From the NCBI RefSeq assembly GCF_011039205.1, contig NZ_JAAKEL010000006.1, positions 1 to 64,000 on the forward strand: a stretch of 64,000 nt of DNA, read 5' to 3'. A model generated the notes under the pieces. The model had not been told where the DNA came from. It saw only the letters and a list, made by a program, of their open reading frames with translations, and ran no database searches. This DNA is from Dysgonomonas sp. ZJ279. Its GTDB lineage: Bacteria > Bacteroidota > Bacteroidia > Bacteroidales > Dysgonomonadaceae. A program made the position numbers and the translations under genes. This document shows positions 1 through 7,040 of the stretch, piece after piece. The first letter of the stretch is position 1, and every line of letters begins with the position of its first letter.

Positions 1-134
1 CAATATCTCATTTTCTATTATATCTTTGCTTAGTACTTTGTACATAAGGAAGTGTTCATGATTAGTTGTTTAGCGATTACTAAACTAACACTTCCTTATT
101 ATATTTACAATTTTAAATTAGTCTAGACGACTTC
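1..134 (-). mobile_element. IS5-like element, 5' end only, cut by left window edge
   Basis: The terminal inverted repeat is at 121-134 (GTCTAGACGACTTC on the plus strand). Reading leftward, a long hairpin leader (46-97) is followed by a transposase start at 45 that runs off the window: M-Y-K-V-L-S-K-D-I-I-E-N-E-I-L. The end sequence, hairpin and first five residues match the complete copy at 1894-2816, so the two are members of one IS family. They are not identical, so they are not a recent duplicate pair. Only the first 15 transposase codons are visible, so its integrity is unknown. Confidence 0.8.
46..97 (-). promoter_or_regulatory. Leader hairpin abutting the IS transposase start (copy 1)
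   Basis: AAGGAAGTGTT (46-56) and AACACTTCCTT (87-97) are perfect 11-bp inverted arms. An inner stem is formed by GTTTAG (68-73) and CTAAAC (80-85). In the transposase mRNA the hairpin ends one base before the AUG at 45-43. The equivalent hairpin in copy 2 (2728-2778) has a compensated base pair. A role in limiting transposase translation is inferred. Confidence 0.6.
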
Positions 135-968
135 AATAACAAAAAACCAAACTAATCCGAACGTTAATACGCTAGATAATACTATTGAGCAAATTCTTTT
201 GATAATGGTATTAGTTCTAAGAAAGAAAAACAGTCCGGCTGATAAGATTAATGTCGATATTATTGCAATTATACCAATTTGAGTAGAATGAATTTCATCA
301 CACATTATAAAAAGGAGAAAAGGAAGGAATCCATATAAAGCAAATAGAATAAGAGTTGGCTCTTCTTTTATTTTTACTAATAATTTTGTCAATGGTTCAA
401 TAGAAGGTTTAAATAGAAAGGCAATAACTATAGTAACAGCCAATGGGATTAACGCCCAGAATCCTAATTTCCCATTTGAAACACCTGGTATTGATATCAT
501 CATAAAGAATAGACTAACAAGAGGACAAAAGCCAAGTGCAGGCAATGACCATCGAGGAAAGTTTTTTACCCATCCAATACATAACAGCCCTAGCATAAAT
601 ATCATTGATGCTATCAGAGAAAACCATAACAATGGTAACGGCGCACCGAAACTTGAATTAAAAAACATCCATGTTAATCCGAATAAGCAGAACGGAATTG
701 TAGCTAATAAAGCGGTACGTGTAGAAAATGTTGTTTCCATATTTAGTAATTTTAAAGTGAATATTTCTATTGATTTAATTGTCGAACCAGGGAGTTGATT
801 CATCGCAAATTTTAAAGACTTATCAAAATTCTCTCCTAATTCCATGTAGTCCTCTATAATACAGCAAAGATGGTCGGTAAAATCAGTGTAAATTTGCTTA
901 TTTTCTATTTGAATATCTTTGAGGTATCTTTCTACTTTTTTTACCTGATATTCATTTAGTTGTTTCAT
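123..968 (-). CDS. Membrane protein with N-terminal HAAS-like domain, paired with a PadR regulator
   Basis: This 281-residue protein has a soluble N-terminus of about 65 residues rich in acidic and aromatic residues (helical, resembling the HAAS/DUF1700 type domain often found beside PadR regulators). About six or seven hydrophobic membrane segments follow from residue 83 to the end. It starts inside the PadR gene (17-bp overlap), so the two are translationally coupled. The PadR protein probably controls this pair. The last codons and the stop (E-V-V-stop) lie within the terminal inverted repeat of the IS5-like element at 1-134, so the native C-terminus may have been replaced by insertion. 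Transport or signalling function cannot be assigned from sequence. Confidence 0.75.
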   Translation of the reverse strand: MKQLNEYQVKKVERYLKDIQIENKQIYTDFTDHLCCIIEDYMELGENFDKSLKFAMNQLPGSTIKSIEIFTLKLLNMETTFSTRTALLATIPFCLFGLTWMFFNSSFGAPLPLLWFSLIASMIFMLGLLCIGWVKNFPRWSLPALGFCPLVSLFFMMISIPGVSNGKLGFWALIPLAVTIVIAFLFKPSIEPLTKLLVKIKEEPTLILFALYGFLPFLLFIMCDEIHSTQIGIIAIISTLILSAGLFFFLRTNTIIKRICSIVLSSVLTFGLVWFFVIEVV

Positions 969-1302
969 ATAGTAATGGTTTTAGATCGAATAAATGGACT
1001 AATACTAAAATAGATTCTCTTACTTCTTCTAGTTTGGACATTGCCTGTTCTAGCCCTGTCTCCGAGAGACGATAATATTTGCGTTCTCTATTACCAATCC
1101 GTTCACTTTCTGTAATTAAAAAACCTTCATCTAATAGTTTGTGTAGTGCTGGGTATAATGCTCCTTCGGTAATCAGAATTTTATTTAATGACATTTCTTT
1201 TACTTTTTGAGTGATTTGATATCCATACATTCTACCTTCTTCTTTAATCATTTTTATGATTAAAGGCTTAATCGTACCCTTTAGAATTTCTTGTGAAAAC
1301 AT
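952..1302 (-). CDS. PadR family transcriptional regulator
   Basis: This 116-residue protein is the size of a small PadR regulator. The winged-helix region covers residues about 8-85 and includes the family-typical stretch G-R-M-Y-G-Y-Q-I followed by E-G-A-L-Y-P-A-L-H-K-L. A Y-Y-R-L-S-E-T-G wing and a C-terminal dimerisation helix come next. It is the first gene of a two-gene operon with the HAAS-like membrane protein, overlapping it by 17 bp. PadR proteins usually repress the adjacent membrane-protein gene and respond to a small ligand or stress; the ligand here is unknown. A TATATTTG -7 box lies upstream at 1335-1342 on this strand. Confidence 0.88.
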   Translation of the reverse strand: MFSQEILKGTIKPLIIKMIKEEGRMYGYQITQKVKEMSLNKILITEGALYPALHKLLDEGFLITESERIGNRERKYYRLSETGLEQAMSKLEEVRESILVLVHLFDLKPLLYETTK

Positions 1303-1334
1303 AATGATTTATTTTTTGTAATATATTATACTTC

Positions 1335-1342
1335 CAAATATA
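1335..1342 (-). promoter_or_regulatory. Bacteroidota -7 box of the PadR operon
   Basis: The reverse complement reads TATATTTG, matching TAnnTTTG, 33 bp upstream of the PadR start. No TTTG was found at the expected -33 spacing, so this is a moderate match. Confidence 0.45.
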
Positions 1343-1352
1343 CATAATATTT

Positions 1353-1687
1353 CTATACATAAGTAATATATGCATATAAATTATTAGTATTATATTTTAA
1401 ATTAATGAATAGACATTGGTCAGTATTACTGAAATTCTCGATATGGCACATAGGGTTTTCATTGGAAAAAGTTTCTAAAACTTCCATAAGCACTCCTAGA
1501 ACTTTTGATAACTGTATTAATAATTCTTTTTCAATATTCTCTTTTTGTTCGATAGATAACGAATCTTGTTCTGACCTTTTCAAGGTTCTAGCTAAAGAGG
1601 ACAATCAGATCCCCTTTAAAATTCTATTTTTTTTGAATTTTGACCATGATAAGTTCTTGATTTAGTTTCGAAAGCTGTTGAAGACAT
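1353..1687 (-). pseudogene. Decayed XRE-family regulator (remnant)
   Basis: Reading from an ATG at 1687, the first frame gives a start that includes T-Y-H-G-Q-N-S-K-K-I, like the N-H-G-R-N-I-R-I start of the XRE regulator at 23630-24067. It then meets stops. The remainder continues in another frame (1353-1604) as S-I-E-Q-K-E-N-I-E-K-E-L-L-I-Q-L-S-K-V-L-G-V, then F-S-N-E-N-P, and F-I-N-L-K-Y-N near the end. That is the layout of the C-terminal half of the same Bacteroidota XRE family. The helix-turn-helix core is disrupted by stop codons and a frame change, so it is a pseudogene. The parental family call is from memory of the family, not a search. Confidence 0.6.
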
Positions 1688-1893
1688 ATATAAATATTTT
1701 TCAATTACTTTTTATCTAATTTAGGCTTAAATATCTTTATATGAGATAAATATCTTGATTAGTACTTTTTATTTAATGCAATATATTATCGTTTTCTTTG
1801 TTCATAGGAGAAACTCACAAGCACTTTATAAATAAATTATCTTAAAAAATATTAAAAAAAGCATTTTTTATTATAATTATATAATAACTATTG
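1688..1893. other. AT-rich spacer without recognisable feature
   Basis: Between the XRE remnant and the IS end the sequence is very AT-rich. It shows no coding frame of any length with family resemblance, no convincing hairpin with a U tract and no repeat shared with the rest of the window. Confidence 0.5.
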
Positions 1894-1896
1894 AAG

Positions 1897-2727
1897 TCAT
1901 CTAGACTTTTTGTTATTGTTTATTTTTCTAAGAAAGATTACTATAAAAGCAATGTAATTGAAAGATTTCCAACTGGAAACAGTTTTATCAAATCTATTTA
2001 GCAGCGTCCTAAAGGAATCTATCCACGCATTTGTTCTTTCTTTTGCTTATCTTTCATTATAAAGTAGTTCATCTAATAAATCAGTATCATTTACATTCCC
2101 ATTTCTAGAATTGAAGTCAACATTAGGGAATATTCCATGCTCATTACAAGTATCTCTAAATTCTTTGGAATCAAAACCAGAATCTGCATTTATAAATAAT
2201 CCATCGAGATTTAGGCCAGCCAGCTTCAATGTTGTAAATAACTCATTCAATGATTCTTTAATGTTATACAAATCATGATGGTTCCCTGCAATTGGAGAAG
2301 ATATCGCTAATGGGAGCCCCTGTCGGTCTGTAAAATAAAGAGCATTGGTTGTCTTTTTACTTTTACGACTTTGATAAGTGGCTTGTTCTCCTCCACGAAG
2401 AGCAGGACTATGGCTAGCATCAATATCGCAACTGGATAAGTCCAAATCTTTCTTGTGAATGGACTATATTTGAACCCAACTTATTTGCCAATCGCCTTTT
2501 TTGCACCATTTTCGGAATTGCCAAAAAACTGTCTTATAACTCAAAACCCTATCCGAGAAGAGGCACTTAACGGGAAGCATATGCCATTGGATACCTGTCT
2601 TTAGCTTATAAAGAATGCTGTTGACTATTTCGATAAGACAACTCTTTGTCTTAAATCCTCTTTTTGCTACTGATAAATGAGGGATTATTTCATTTTCAAT
2701 TGTATATTTGTCTAGTACTTTGTACAT
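1897..2727 (-). pseudogene. IS5 family transposase with two in-frame nonsense codons
   Basis: Read through without frameshifts, the gene has 276 codons plus stop, the normal size for this IS5 group. A TAG at 2464-2466 ends the first 87 residues, and a TAA at 2047-2049 falls after residues L-L-Y-N-E-R. Beyond it the frame continues as A-K-E-R-T-N-A-W-I-D-S-F-R to a final TGA at 1897-1899. DDE acidic residues are visible in D-I-D-A-S-H and N-A-D-S-G-F-D. The TAA sits inside the Y(2)R(3)E motif, where family members have Tyr, so the protein cannot be active. The open segments alone (2464-2727 and 2047-2445, the latter from a TTG) should not be read as separate genes. Confidence 0.85.
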
Positions 2728-2778
2728 AGGAAGCGTTGGTTATTTGTTTTTTAGCGATTACAAAATTAACGCTTTCCT
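2728..2778 (-). promoter_or_regulatory. Leader hairpin abutting the IS transposase start (copy 2)
   Basis: AGGAAGCGTT (2728-2737) pairs with AACGCTTTCCT (2768-2778), with one bulged T. The loop region contains TTTTAGCGATTAC, closely matching copy 1. The stem ends immediately before the AUG at 2727-2725. The G-T-G/C-A-C triplet of copy 1 is G-C-G/C-G-C here, a compensatory change. Confidence 0.6.
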
Positions 2779-2828
2779 CTTTCTTTTTTAATCTTAAAAA
2801 AAGTCTAGACGACTTCTAAAATAAAAAA

Positions 2829-2850
2829 GGTTGTTTCTTTTGAAACAACC
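2829..2850 (-). terminator. rpsO Rho-independent terminator
   Basis: GGTTGTTTC and GAAACAACC form a 9-bp stem with a TTTT loop. On the minus strand it is followed by TTTTTTATTTT. It lies 27 bp past the rpsO stop, and the IS5-like element begins 12 bp further on. Confidence 0.9.
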
Positions 2851-2876
2851 TCTTCTTTTCTTTTTTAACCAGAAAA

Positions 2877-3146
2877 TTACTTTCTGATACCTAGTTCTTT
2901 GATTATCGCACGGTATCTTTCGATATCGTTTTTGATTAGATAATCAAGTAAACAACGACGTTTACCTACTAGACGTCTCAATGATCTTTCTGTGTTATAA
3001 TCTTTCTTATTTAACTTCAAATGCTCAGTTAAATGCGAAATACGGAACGAAAACAATGCTATCTGAGCCTCAGGTGAGCCAGTATCAGTGTTAGACTTTC
3101 CGTGTTTTGCGAAGATTTCTTGCTTTTTAGCTGAATCTAAATACAT
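2877..3146 (-). CDS. rpsO: 30S ribosomal protein S15
   Basis: This 89-residue protein has the standard length for S15. It shows the family signature: H-G-K-S-N-T-D-T-G-S-P-E-A-Q-I-A near residue 15, L-T-E-H-L-K-L-N-K-K-D-Y-N-T-E-R-S-L, then R-R-L-V-G-K-R-R-C-L-L-D-Y-L. S15 binds the central domain of 16S rRNA early in small-subunit assembly. It is a single-gene transcription unit with its own -33/-7 promoter at 3178-3208 and a terminator at 2829-2850. S15 autoregulates its mRNA in other bacteria; no such structure was identified here. Confidence 0.98.
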   Translation of the reverse strand: MYLDSAKKQEIFAKHGKSNTDTGSPEAQIALFSFRISHLTEHLKLNKKDYNTERSLRRLVGKRRCLLDYLIKNDIERYRAIIKELGIRK

Positions 3147-3177
3147 AAGTTCTTCTTATTTTAATTTATTTGCGAGG

Positions 3178-3208
3178 CAAAGATAAGACTTATTTTTTGA
3201 CAGACAAA
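3178..3208 (-). promoter_or_regulatory. rpsO promoter, Bacteroidota -33/-7 type
   Basis: On the minus strand TTTG (3208-3205) is followed after 19 bp by TATCTTTG (3185-3178). This is the Bacteroidota sigma-ABfr consensus TTTG-N19-TAnnTTTG at optimal spacing, 32 bp upstream of the rpsO ATG. Confidence 0.8.
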
Positions 3209-3233
3209 TCTTTAGCCTATATTAAATCATTTT

Positions 3234-3605
3234 TCAGAATGGCAGGTCATCTCCGCTATCGCTTGTGAAATCAACCGGAGGCGCAGATGGTGCAGGCTGA
3301 CCGCTAGCTGCATAAGGTGCAGGTGCTGATCCTGCTGCTCCAGCCGGCTCTACTTTCCATGCTCTTACATCTGTATACCAATTTCCATTATATTCTCTAC
3401 TTTCAATGTCGAAAGATACATCCAGAATATTACCGATTTGTAACACTGCGTCACTTATTTTATCTCCCCAAACTGTAGCACATACTTTCTTAGGATAGGT
3501 TCCATCTGTCTCGAGAATGATGTTTTGCTTTCTCCATTCTCCATTTTTACCCATACCGGTTTGTACAGGCATTACTTGAATTAATTTAGCTGTTAGTTGC
3601 ATTGC
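3234..3605 (-). CDS. DUF3127 (SSB-like) protein
   Basis: From the ATG at 3605 the protein has 123 residues and begins M-Q-L-T-A-K-L-I-Q-V-M-P-V-Q-T-G, as expected for DUF3127. A further ATG seven codons upstream (3626) gives an unsupported extension. Residues 1-85 look like an OB-fold (alternating beta strands, W-R-K-Q-N-I-I-L-E, V-C-A-T-V-W-G-D). The C-terminal third is a Pro/Ala/Gly-rich linker ending in acidic D-S-G-D-D-L-P-F. That resembles the DDxPF tail by which single-stranded DNA-binding proteins recruit partners. It is therefore probably a nucleic-acid-binding protein, but its exact role is not established. Confidence 0.85.
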   Translation of the reverse strand, partial: AMQLTAKLIQVMPVQTGMGKNGEWRKQNIILETDGTYPKKVCATVWGDKISDAVLQIGNILDVSFDIESREYNGNWYTDVRAWKVEPAGAAGSAPAPYAASGQPAPSAPPVDFTSDSGDDLPF

Positions 3606-3755
3606 ATATTTATTAATTAAGGTCACAGACCTATTTATTATTACGTAGTTATACTACCAAAAAGTTTCTTTATTGTATAAGATAATTATCGATACTTTAT
3701 ATAATTACCCGTTCTTCGAAAAAGAAGCATAAAGGTATAAAAAATAACCCTAATC

Positions 3756-4883
3756 CTATCCCTCGTGGGGCGGTATATTTTCAGAATGAGTATCCATTTG
3801 CAAGTTCTCGGCGGCTGTAAGAAACTGCCTGTAATATGATAACAATAAAGTTGTCAACGGAATAGCAATAATCATACCTACTACTCCAAAAAAAGAGCCC
3901 CATATCGACAATGAAAGTAAGATGATTGCCGGATTTAAACCCATCGCCTTACCCATTATCTTTGGTACTAAAAACAGATCGAGAATACACTGAATGGTAA
4001 TATACACAAGAATAGTGAATCCGATCATAGCCCAAAAAGTGTCGTTCGTTTGAGATGCTCGCAGCCAGCAAAGAAGTATAGCCGGAGGAAAAGTGATTAC
4101 CTGCAAGTAAGGAACCATATGCACCAGACCGACAAAAATACCAAAAACGATTGCTAACGGCAGTCCTATAATCTGAAAGCCAACAGCATAAAGCACCGCA
4201 AGAATAATACAGATGAGCGCCTGATGACGAAAATAGGTATTCATATTTTTTTCGACATCAACCGTTATACGGTTCACCACAGGGCGATATTTAGGTGGCA
4301 CAAGAAATCTCCAGAATTCGTTAATTTTATCATAATCGAGCATTATAAAAATAAGGTATAATATCACAATAAAAACGACTGTAAATCCCAGCAAAAATGA
4401 AATTGTATCCGAAAAGAGCCTCTCTAATGCTGGACTGACATATTGTATTGTCTCGATCATCGTATCTCTGGATAAGCTATTGCGTATTTCCTTAAAATCG
4501 ACATATCGGTCTATAATATCAGCCATATGTAATGGAATACCATCACTACTGATAGTTGTAAATTCGTAATTACTTATCAGGTTATTGATTTGCCATATCT
4601 CTTGTTCTATAAGAGGAACAAGCAAAATTCCCAATAATGTAAATACGCCTGCAACCGACAACAACGTTAGTATAACAGCAAAACTATGAGCAATATGTAG
4701 CTTTTTCTTCAAAAAGCGCACAACAGGATTCAACATATAAGCAAAAAGCCATGCTATAAAGAAAGGGAGTAAAACCCCTTTCAACAAATAAAGCAAATAG
4801 AGTCCACCACCTATAGCTAAAGCACTAATTATTAAGCGGACAACTCTATCTAAAGTGAATGGCTGATCAAAACGTTGTACCAT
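3756..4883 (-). CDS. AI-2E family transporter (PF01594 permease)
   Basis: This 375-residue polytopic membrane protein has two N-terminal helices (about 15-55), a third near 60-85, a hydrophilic segment (about 95-150), and further hydrophobic helices to residue 350. It contains the family-typical L-A-I-V-F-G-I-F-V-G-L-V-H-M-V-P-Y and G-K-A-M-G-L-N-P stretches. Members export small molecules or ions; the AI-2 link (TqsA) applies to few of them, so the substrate is unknown. It is transcribed divergently from the PBP4 gene with an 84-bp gap. Confidence 0.9.
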   Translation of the reverse strand: MVQRFDQPFTLDRVVRLIISALAIGGGLYLLYLLKGVLLPFFIAWLFAYMLNPVVRFLKKKLHIAHSFAVILTLLSVAGVFTLLGILLVPLIEQEIWQINNLISNYEFTTISSDGIPLHMADIIDRYVDFKEIRNSLSRDTMIETIQYVSPALERLFSDTISFLLGFTVVFIVILYLIFIMLDYDKINEFWRFLVPPKYRPVVNRITVDVEKNMNTYFRHQALICIILAVLYAVGFQIIGLPLAIVFGIFVGLVHMVPYLQVITFPPAILLCWLRASQTNDTFWAMIGFTILVYITIQCILDLFLVPKIMGKAMGLNPAIILLSLSIWGSFFGVVGMIIAIPLTTLLLSYYRQFLTAAENLQMDTHSENIPPHEG

Positions 4884-4967
4884 ATGCTTACCTTGAGTAT
4901 TATTATTTATTATATATCTTTACAAAGATATTTTATTTTTCGGATATTATGTAACTAATTTTCCACT

Positions 4968-6413
4968 ATGAAAAGGAAGACTCTATATTTATCAATCATC
5001 TTTATTTTAAGCATTTATATACTGCCTGCCCAAGAAAGACAAGCGGCTGTTCAGCGATTTGTCGAGAATCCCGGTTTAGAACATGCATCGATCGGAATTT
5101 GCATCAAAGATTTTTCGGGTAAAGAGATAGCTTCGTTTAATAAAGACCGGGCATATACCCCAGCTTCGATACTTAAAATTGTGACAACTGCCACGGCTCT
5201 GGAAACTCTGGGAGCAAACTACAGGTATAAAACTACATTAGCAAAAGATAAAAATCAATCCAACAAGTTACTTATTCATGGATATGGAGATCCGACCCTA
5301 GGCACAATGTACCTCGAAAACGATCAAGAAGCATTTATTTCAGAATGGTCAACACAAATAGAATCGGCATTCGGCACAAATCAAGATTTGGATATAGTAG
5401 TAATAGATGATTATTTCGGATATGAAGGTATTGCGCAAAAATGGCTACGGGAAGATATTGGGAATTACTATGCTTCGGGAAGTTACGGCATCAGCATATT
5501 TGACAATACATACCAATTATACCTAAACACCCTGCGGCAAGACACTTGCCCTCTCATCGTGAGGACGAACCCCAGAATGAATAGTATCAGATTCAGAAAT
5601 ACCTTAAGAATCGACACCGAAGGGGAGAACACCGGCTTTATAGTTGGAGAACCATTCTCCAACGACAGGCTATTAATCGGAAAATTACCTGCCGGAAAAA
5701 GTTCCATATCATTAAAAGGCGATATACCTAATCCAGGTCTATTCCTGGGTGAAATAGTTTCGCAGCAGCTAAAGCAAAATAATATAGGAGTCGAAAAGTT
5801 TAGTACCACTTTCGAGCAATATCATCAGCAAATGTATTCAAAAGAAAAAACGGTGTATGACGAAGAGATATTTTATATCCATCAATCATTCCCTCTGAAA
5901 GATATTATAAGAGATGTAAATGTACGAAGCAATAATCATTATGCAGAGCATCTTATACGTACCATCGGGCGAAGTAACAATAGTGATATATACTCTTCAG
6001 CCTTGGACAATGGCATAGAAAAAACGAATGCATTATGGAAAGAACGCGGACTGGATACAGATGCATTATTTATGCATGACGGATGTGGTCTTGCACCATC
6101 GAACGCCGTTAGCCCGACATTTATATGTGATGTATTGGTATATATGCAAAACGAAAGTAAGAATGCAGACATATTCCTTAAATCATTCGCCAAAGCAGGA
6201 AAAGAAGGAACTGTACGTAATTTATTGAAAGGAACACGACTGGAGGGGAAAGTGTATGTAAAGAGTGGTAGCATAGCCGATGTGCAATGCTTTGCCGGTT
6301 ATTACATAAATGGAGAAAAGAAGTATGCTTTTACAATAATGGTCAATAAATATAATAGCCCTCGCAAACAAGTTGTGAAGGCTATTGAGAATTTATTATT
6401 GGATGTATTTTAA
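4968..6413 (+). CDS. dacB: D-alanyl-D-alanine carboxypeptidase/endopeptidase, PBP4 type (S13)
   Basis: This 481-residue protein has a Sec signal peptide (about residues 1-21, ending L-P-A-Q) and the three serine penicillin-binding motifs: S-I-L-K at 67-70 with catalytic Ser67, S-N-N in V-R-S-N-N-H-Y-A-E-H, and K-S-G in Y-V-K-S-G-S-I. The insertion between the SxxK and SxN motifs is typical of family S13. It acts in the periplasm, trimming pentapeptides or cleaving crosslinks in peptidoglycan. It stands alone on the plus strand and converges with the FKBP lipoprotein gene, the stops being about 13 bp apart. Confidence 0.95.
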   Translation: MKRKTLYLSIIFILSIYILPAQERQAAVQRFVENPGLEHASIGICIKDFSGKEIASFNKDRAYTPASILKIVTTATALETLGANYRYKTTLAKDKNQSNKLLIHGYGDPTLGTMYLENDQEAFISEWSTQIESAFGTNQDLDIVVIDDYFGYEGIAQKWLREDIGNYYASGSYGISIFDNTYQLYLNTLRQDTCPLIVRTNPRMNSIRFRNTLRIDTEGENTGFIVGEPFSNDRLLIGKLPAGKSSISLKGDIPNPGLFLGEIVSQQLKQNNIGVEKFSTTFEQYHQQMYSKEKTVYDEEIFYIHQSFPLKDIIRDVNVRSNNHYAEHLIRTIGRSNNSDIYSSALDNGIEKTNALWKERGLDTDALFMHDGCGLAPSNAVSPTFICDVLVYMQNESKNADIFLKSFAKAGKEGTVRNLLKGTRLEGKVYVKSGSIADVQCFAGYYINGEKKYAFTIMVNKYNSPRKQVVKAIENLLLDVF

Positions 6414-6425
6414 TCTATCATTATC

Positions 6426-7022
6426 TCAATTAGGATATTCATTTGGATTACTCGGTTTTATTTCCAGTAATTTCATAGTAAACCACAAAGTTGTATAGCC
6501 CGGTATCTTAGGTGAATTTCCTGCGGATCCATATCCTAAATTATAAGGAATACAAAACTCAACTTCGTCATTTACAGCCATGGCTAGTAACATTGTTGTC
6601 CATCCATCTATTACACCTGCAAAGTTACCATTTGCATCATAACCAGTCATGGAAAACGTCCTACCTGCCTGAGCATTAGCATCATCTTCAGTAGTATCAA
6701 ATATGTATTTTGTGCCATCTAGTGTATAATACCAACCAGTATATCGGCAAATAACAGTATCCGTCATATGAGGGGTTCCCTCCGGTGTTATTCTCGTTTC
6801 TTGAGACTTAATTGTATTTGATGTTTTCCAATATATATCACCGTTACCACTATATGAGGCACGCGCTCTATATTCGCCACTCTTGACAACATCACTAAAT
6901 AGCTTTTCATTGTATGCTTTCCATTCCATGAGAGCCGTATCGTCATCGTCTTCAGCACATGAAGAGAAAACTATTACAGCACATACAAGAAAAGCAAACA
7001 GTGCATATATTTTTTTATTCAT
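6426..7022 (-). CDS. FKBP-type peptidyl-prolyl isomerase lipoprotein
   Basis: This 198-residue protein has a lipoprotein signal peptide with lipobox F-S-S-C (Cys22) followed by an acidic D-D-D-D stretch. The C-terminal half is an FKBP fold: D-T-V-I-C-R-Y-T-G-W-Y, a G-V-I-D-G-W-T-T-M-L-L-A-M segment, F-C-I-P-Y-N-L-G-Y-G, and a final strand L-W-F-T-M-K-L-L-E-I. It probably helps fold exported proteins from the outer or inner membrane. The usual F-D-S/T element is present as F-D-T-T, but the loop after it is longer than in canonical FKBPs. It lies 18 bp downstream of glycyl-tRNA synthetase and is probably co-transcribed. Confidence 0.88.
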   Translation of the reverse strand: MNKKIYALFAFLVCAVIVFSSCAEDDDDTALMEWKAYNEKLFSDVVKSGEYRARASYSGNGDIYWKTSNTIKSQETRITPEGTPHMTDTVICRYTGWYYTLDGTKYIFDTTEDDANAQAGRTFSMTGYDANGNFAGVIDGWTTMLLAMAVNDEVEFCIPYNLGYGSAGNSPKIPGYTTLWFTMKLLEIKPSNPNEYPN

Positions 7023-7040
7023 TCTATTTATATTAAAATA

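Larger units (their letters stand above)
1894..2816 (-). mobile_element. Complete IS5-like insertion sequence, about 923 bp, with inactivated transposase
   Basis: The ends are near-perfect 19-bp terminal inverted repeats: GAAGTCATCTAGACTTTTT at 1894-1912, and the complement of GAAGTCGTCTAGACTTTTT at 2798-2816 (one mismatch). The transposase reads leftward from 2727 to 1897 and is interrupted by two in-frame stops. No clear target-site duplication is visible (left flank ...actatt, right flank taaaat...). The element sits directly beyond the rpsO terminator. Because the ends are intact it could in principle be moved in trans by an active relative such as the copy at the left edge. Confidence 0.85.

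Noticed and set aside
1405-1665. 86-codon plus-strand open frame
   Set aside because: The opposite strand shows recognisable XRE-family fragments, whereas this frame shows no family features.
2047-2727. Frameshift between two transposase open frames
   Set aside because: Positions 2464-2466 (TAG) and 2443-2445 (TTG) are in the same phase, so the gene is interrupted by in-frame stops, not a frameshift.
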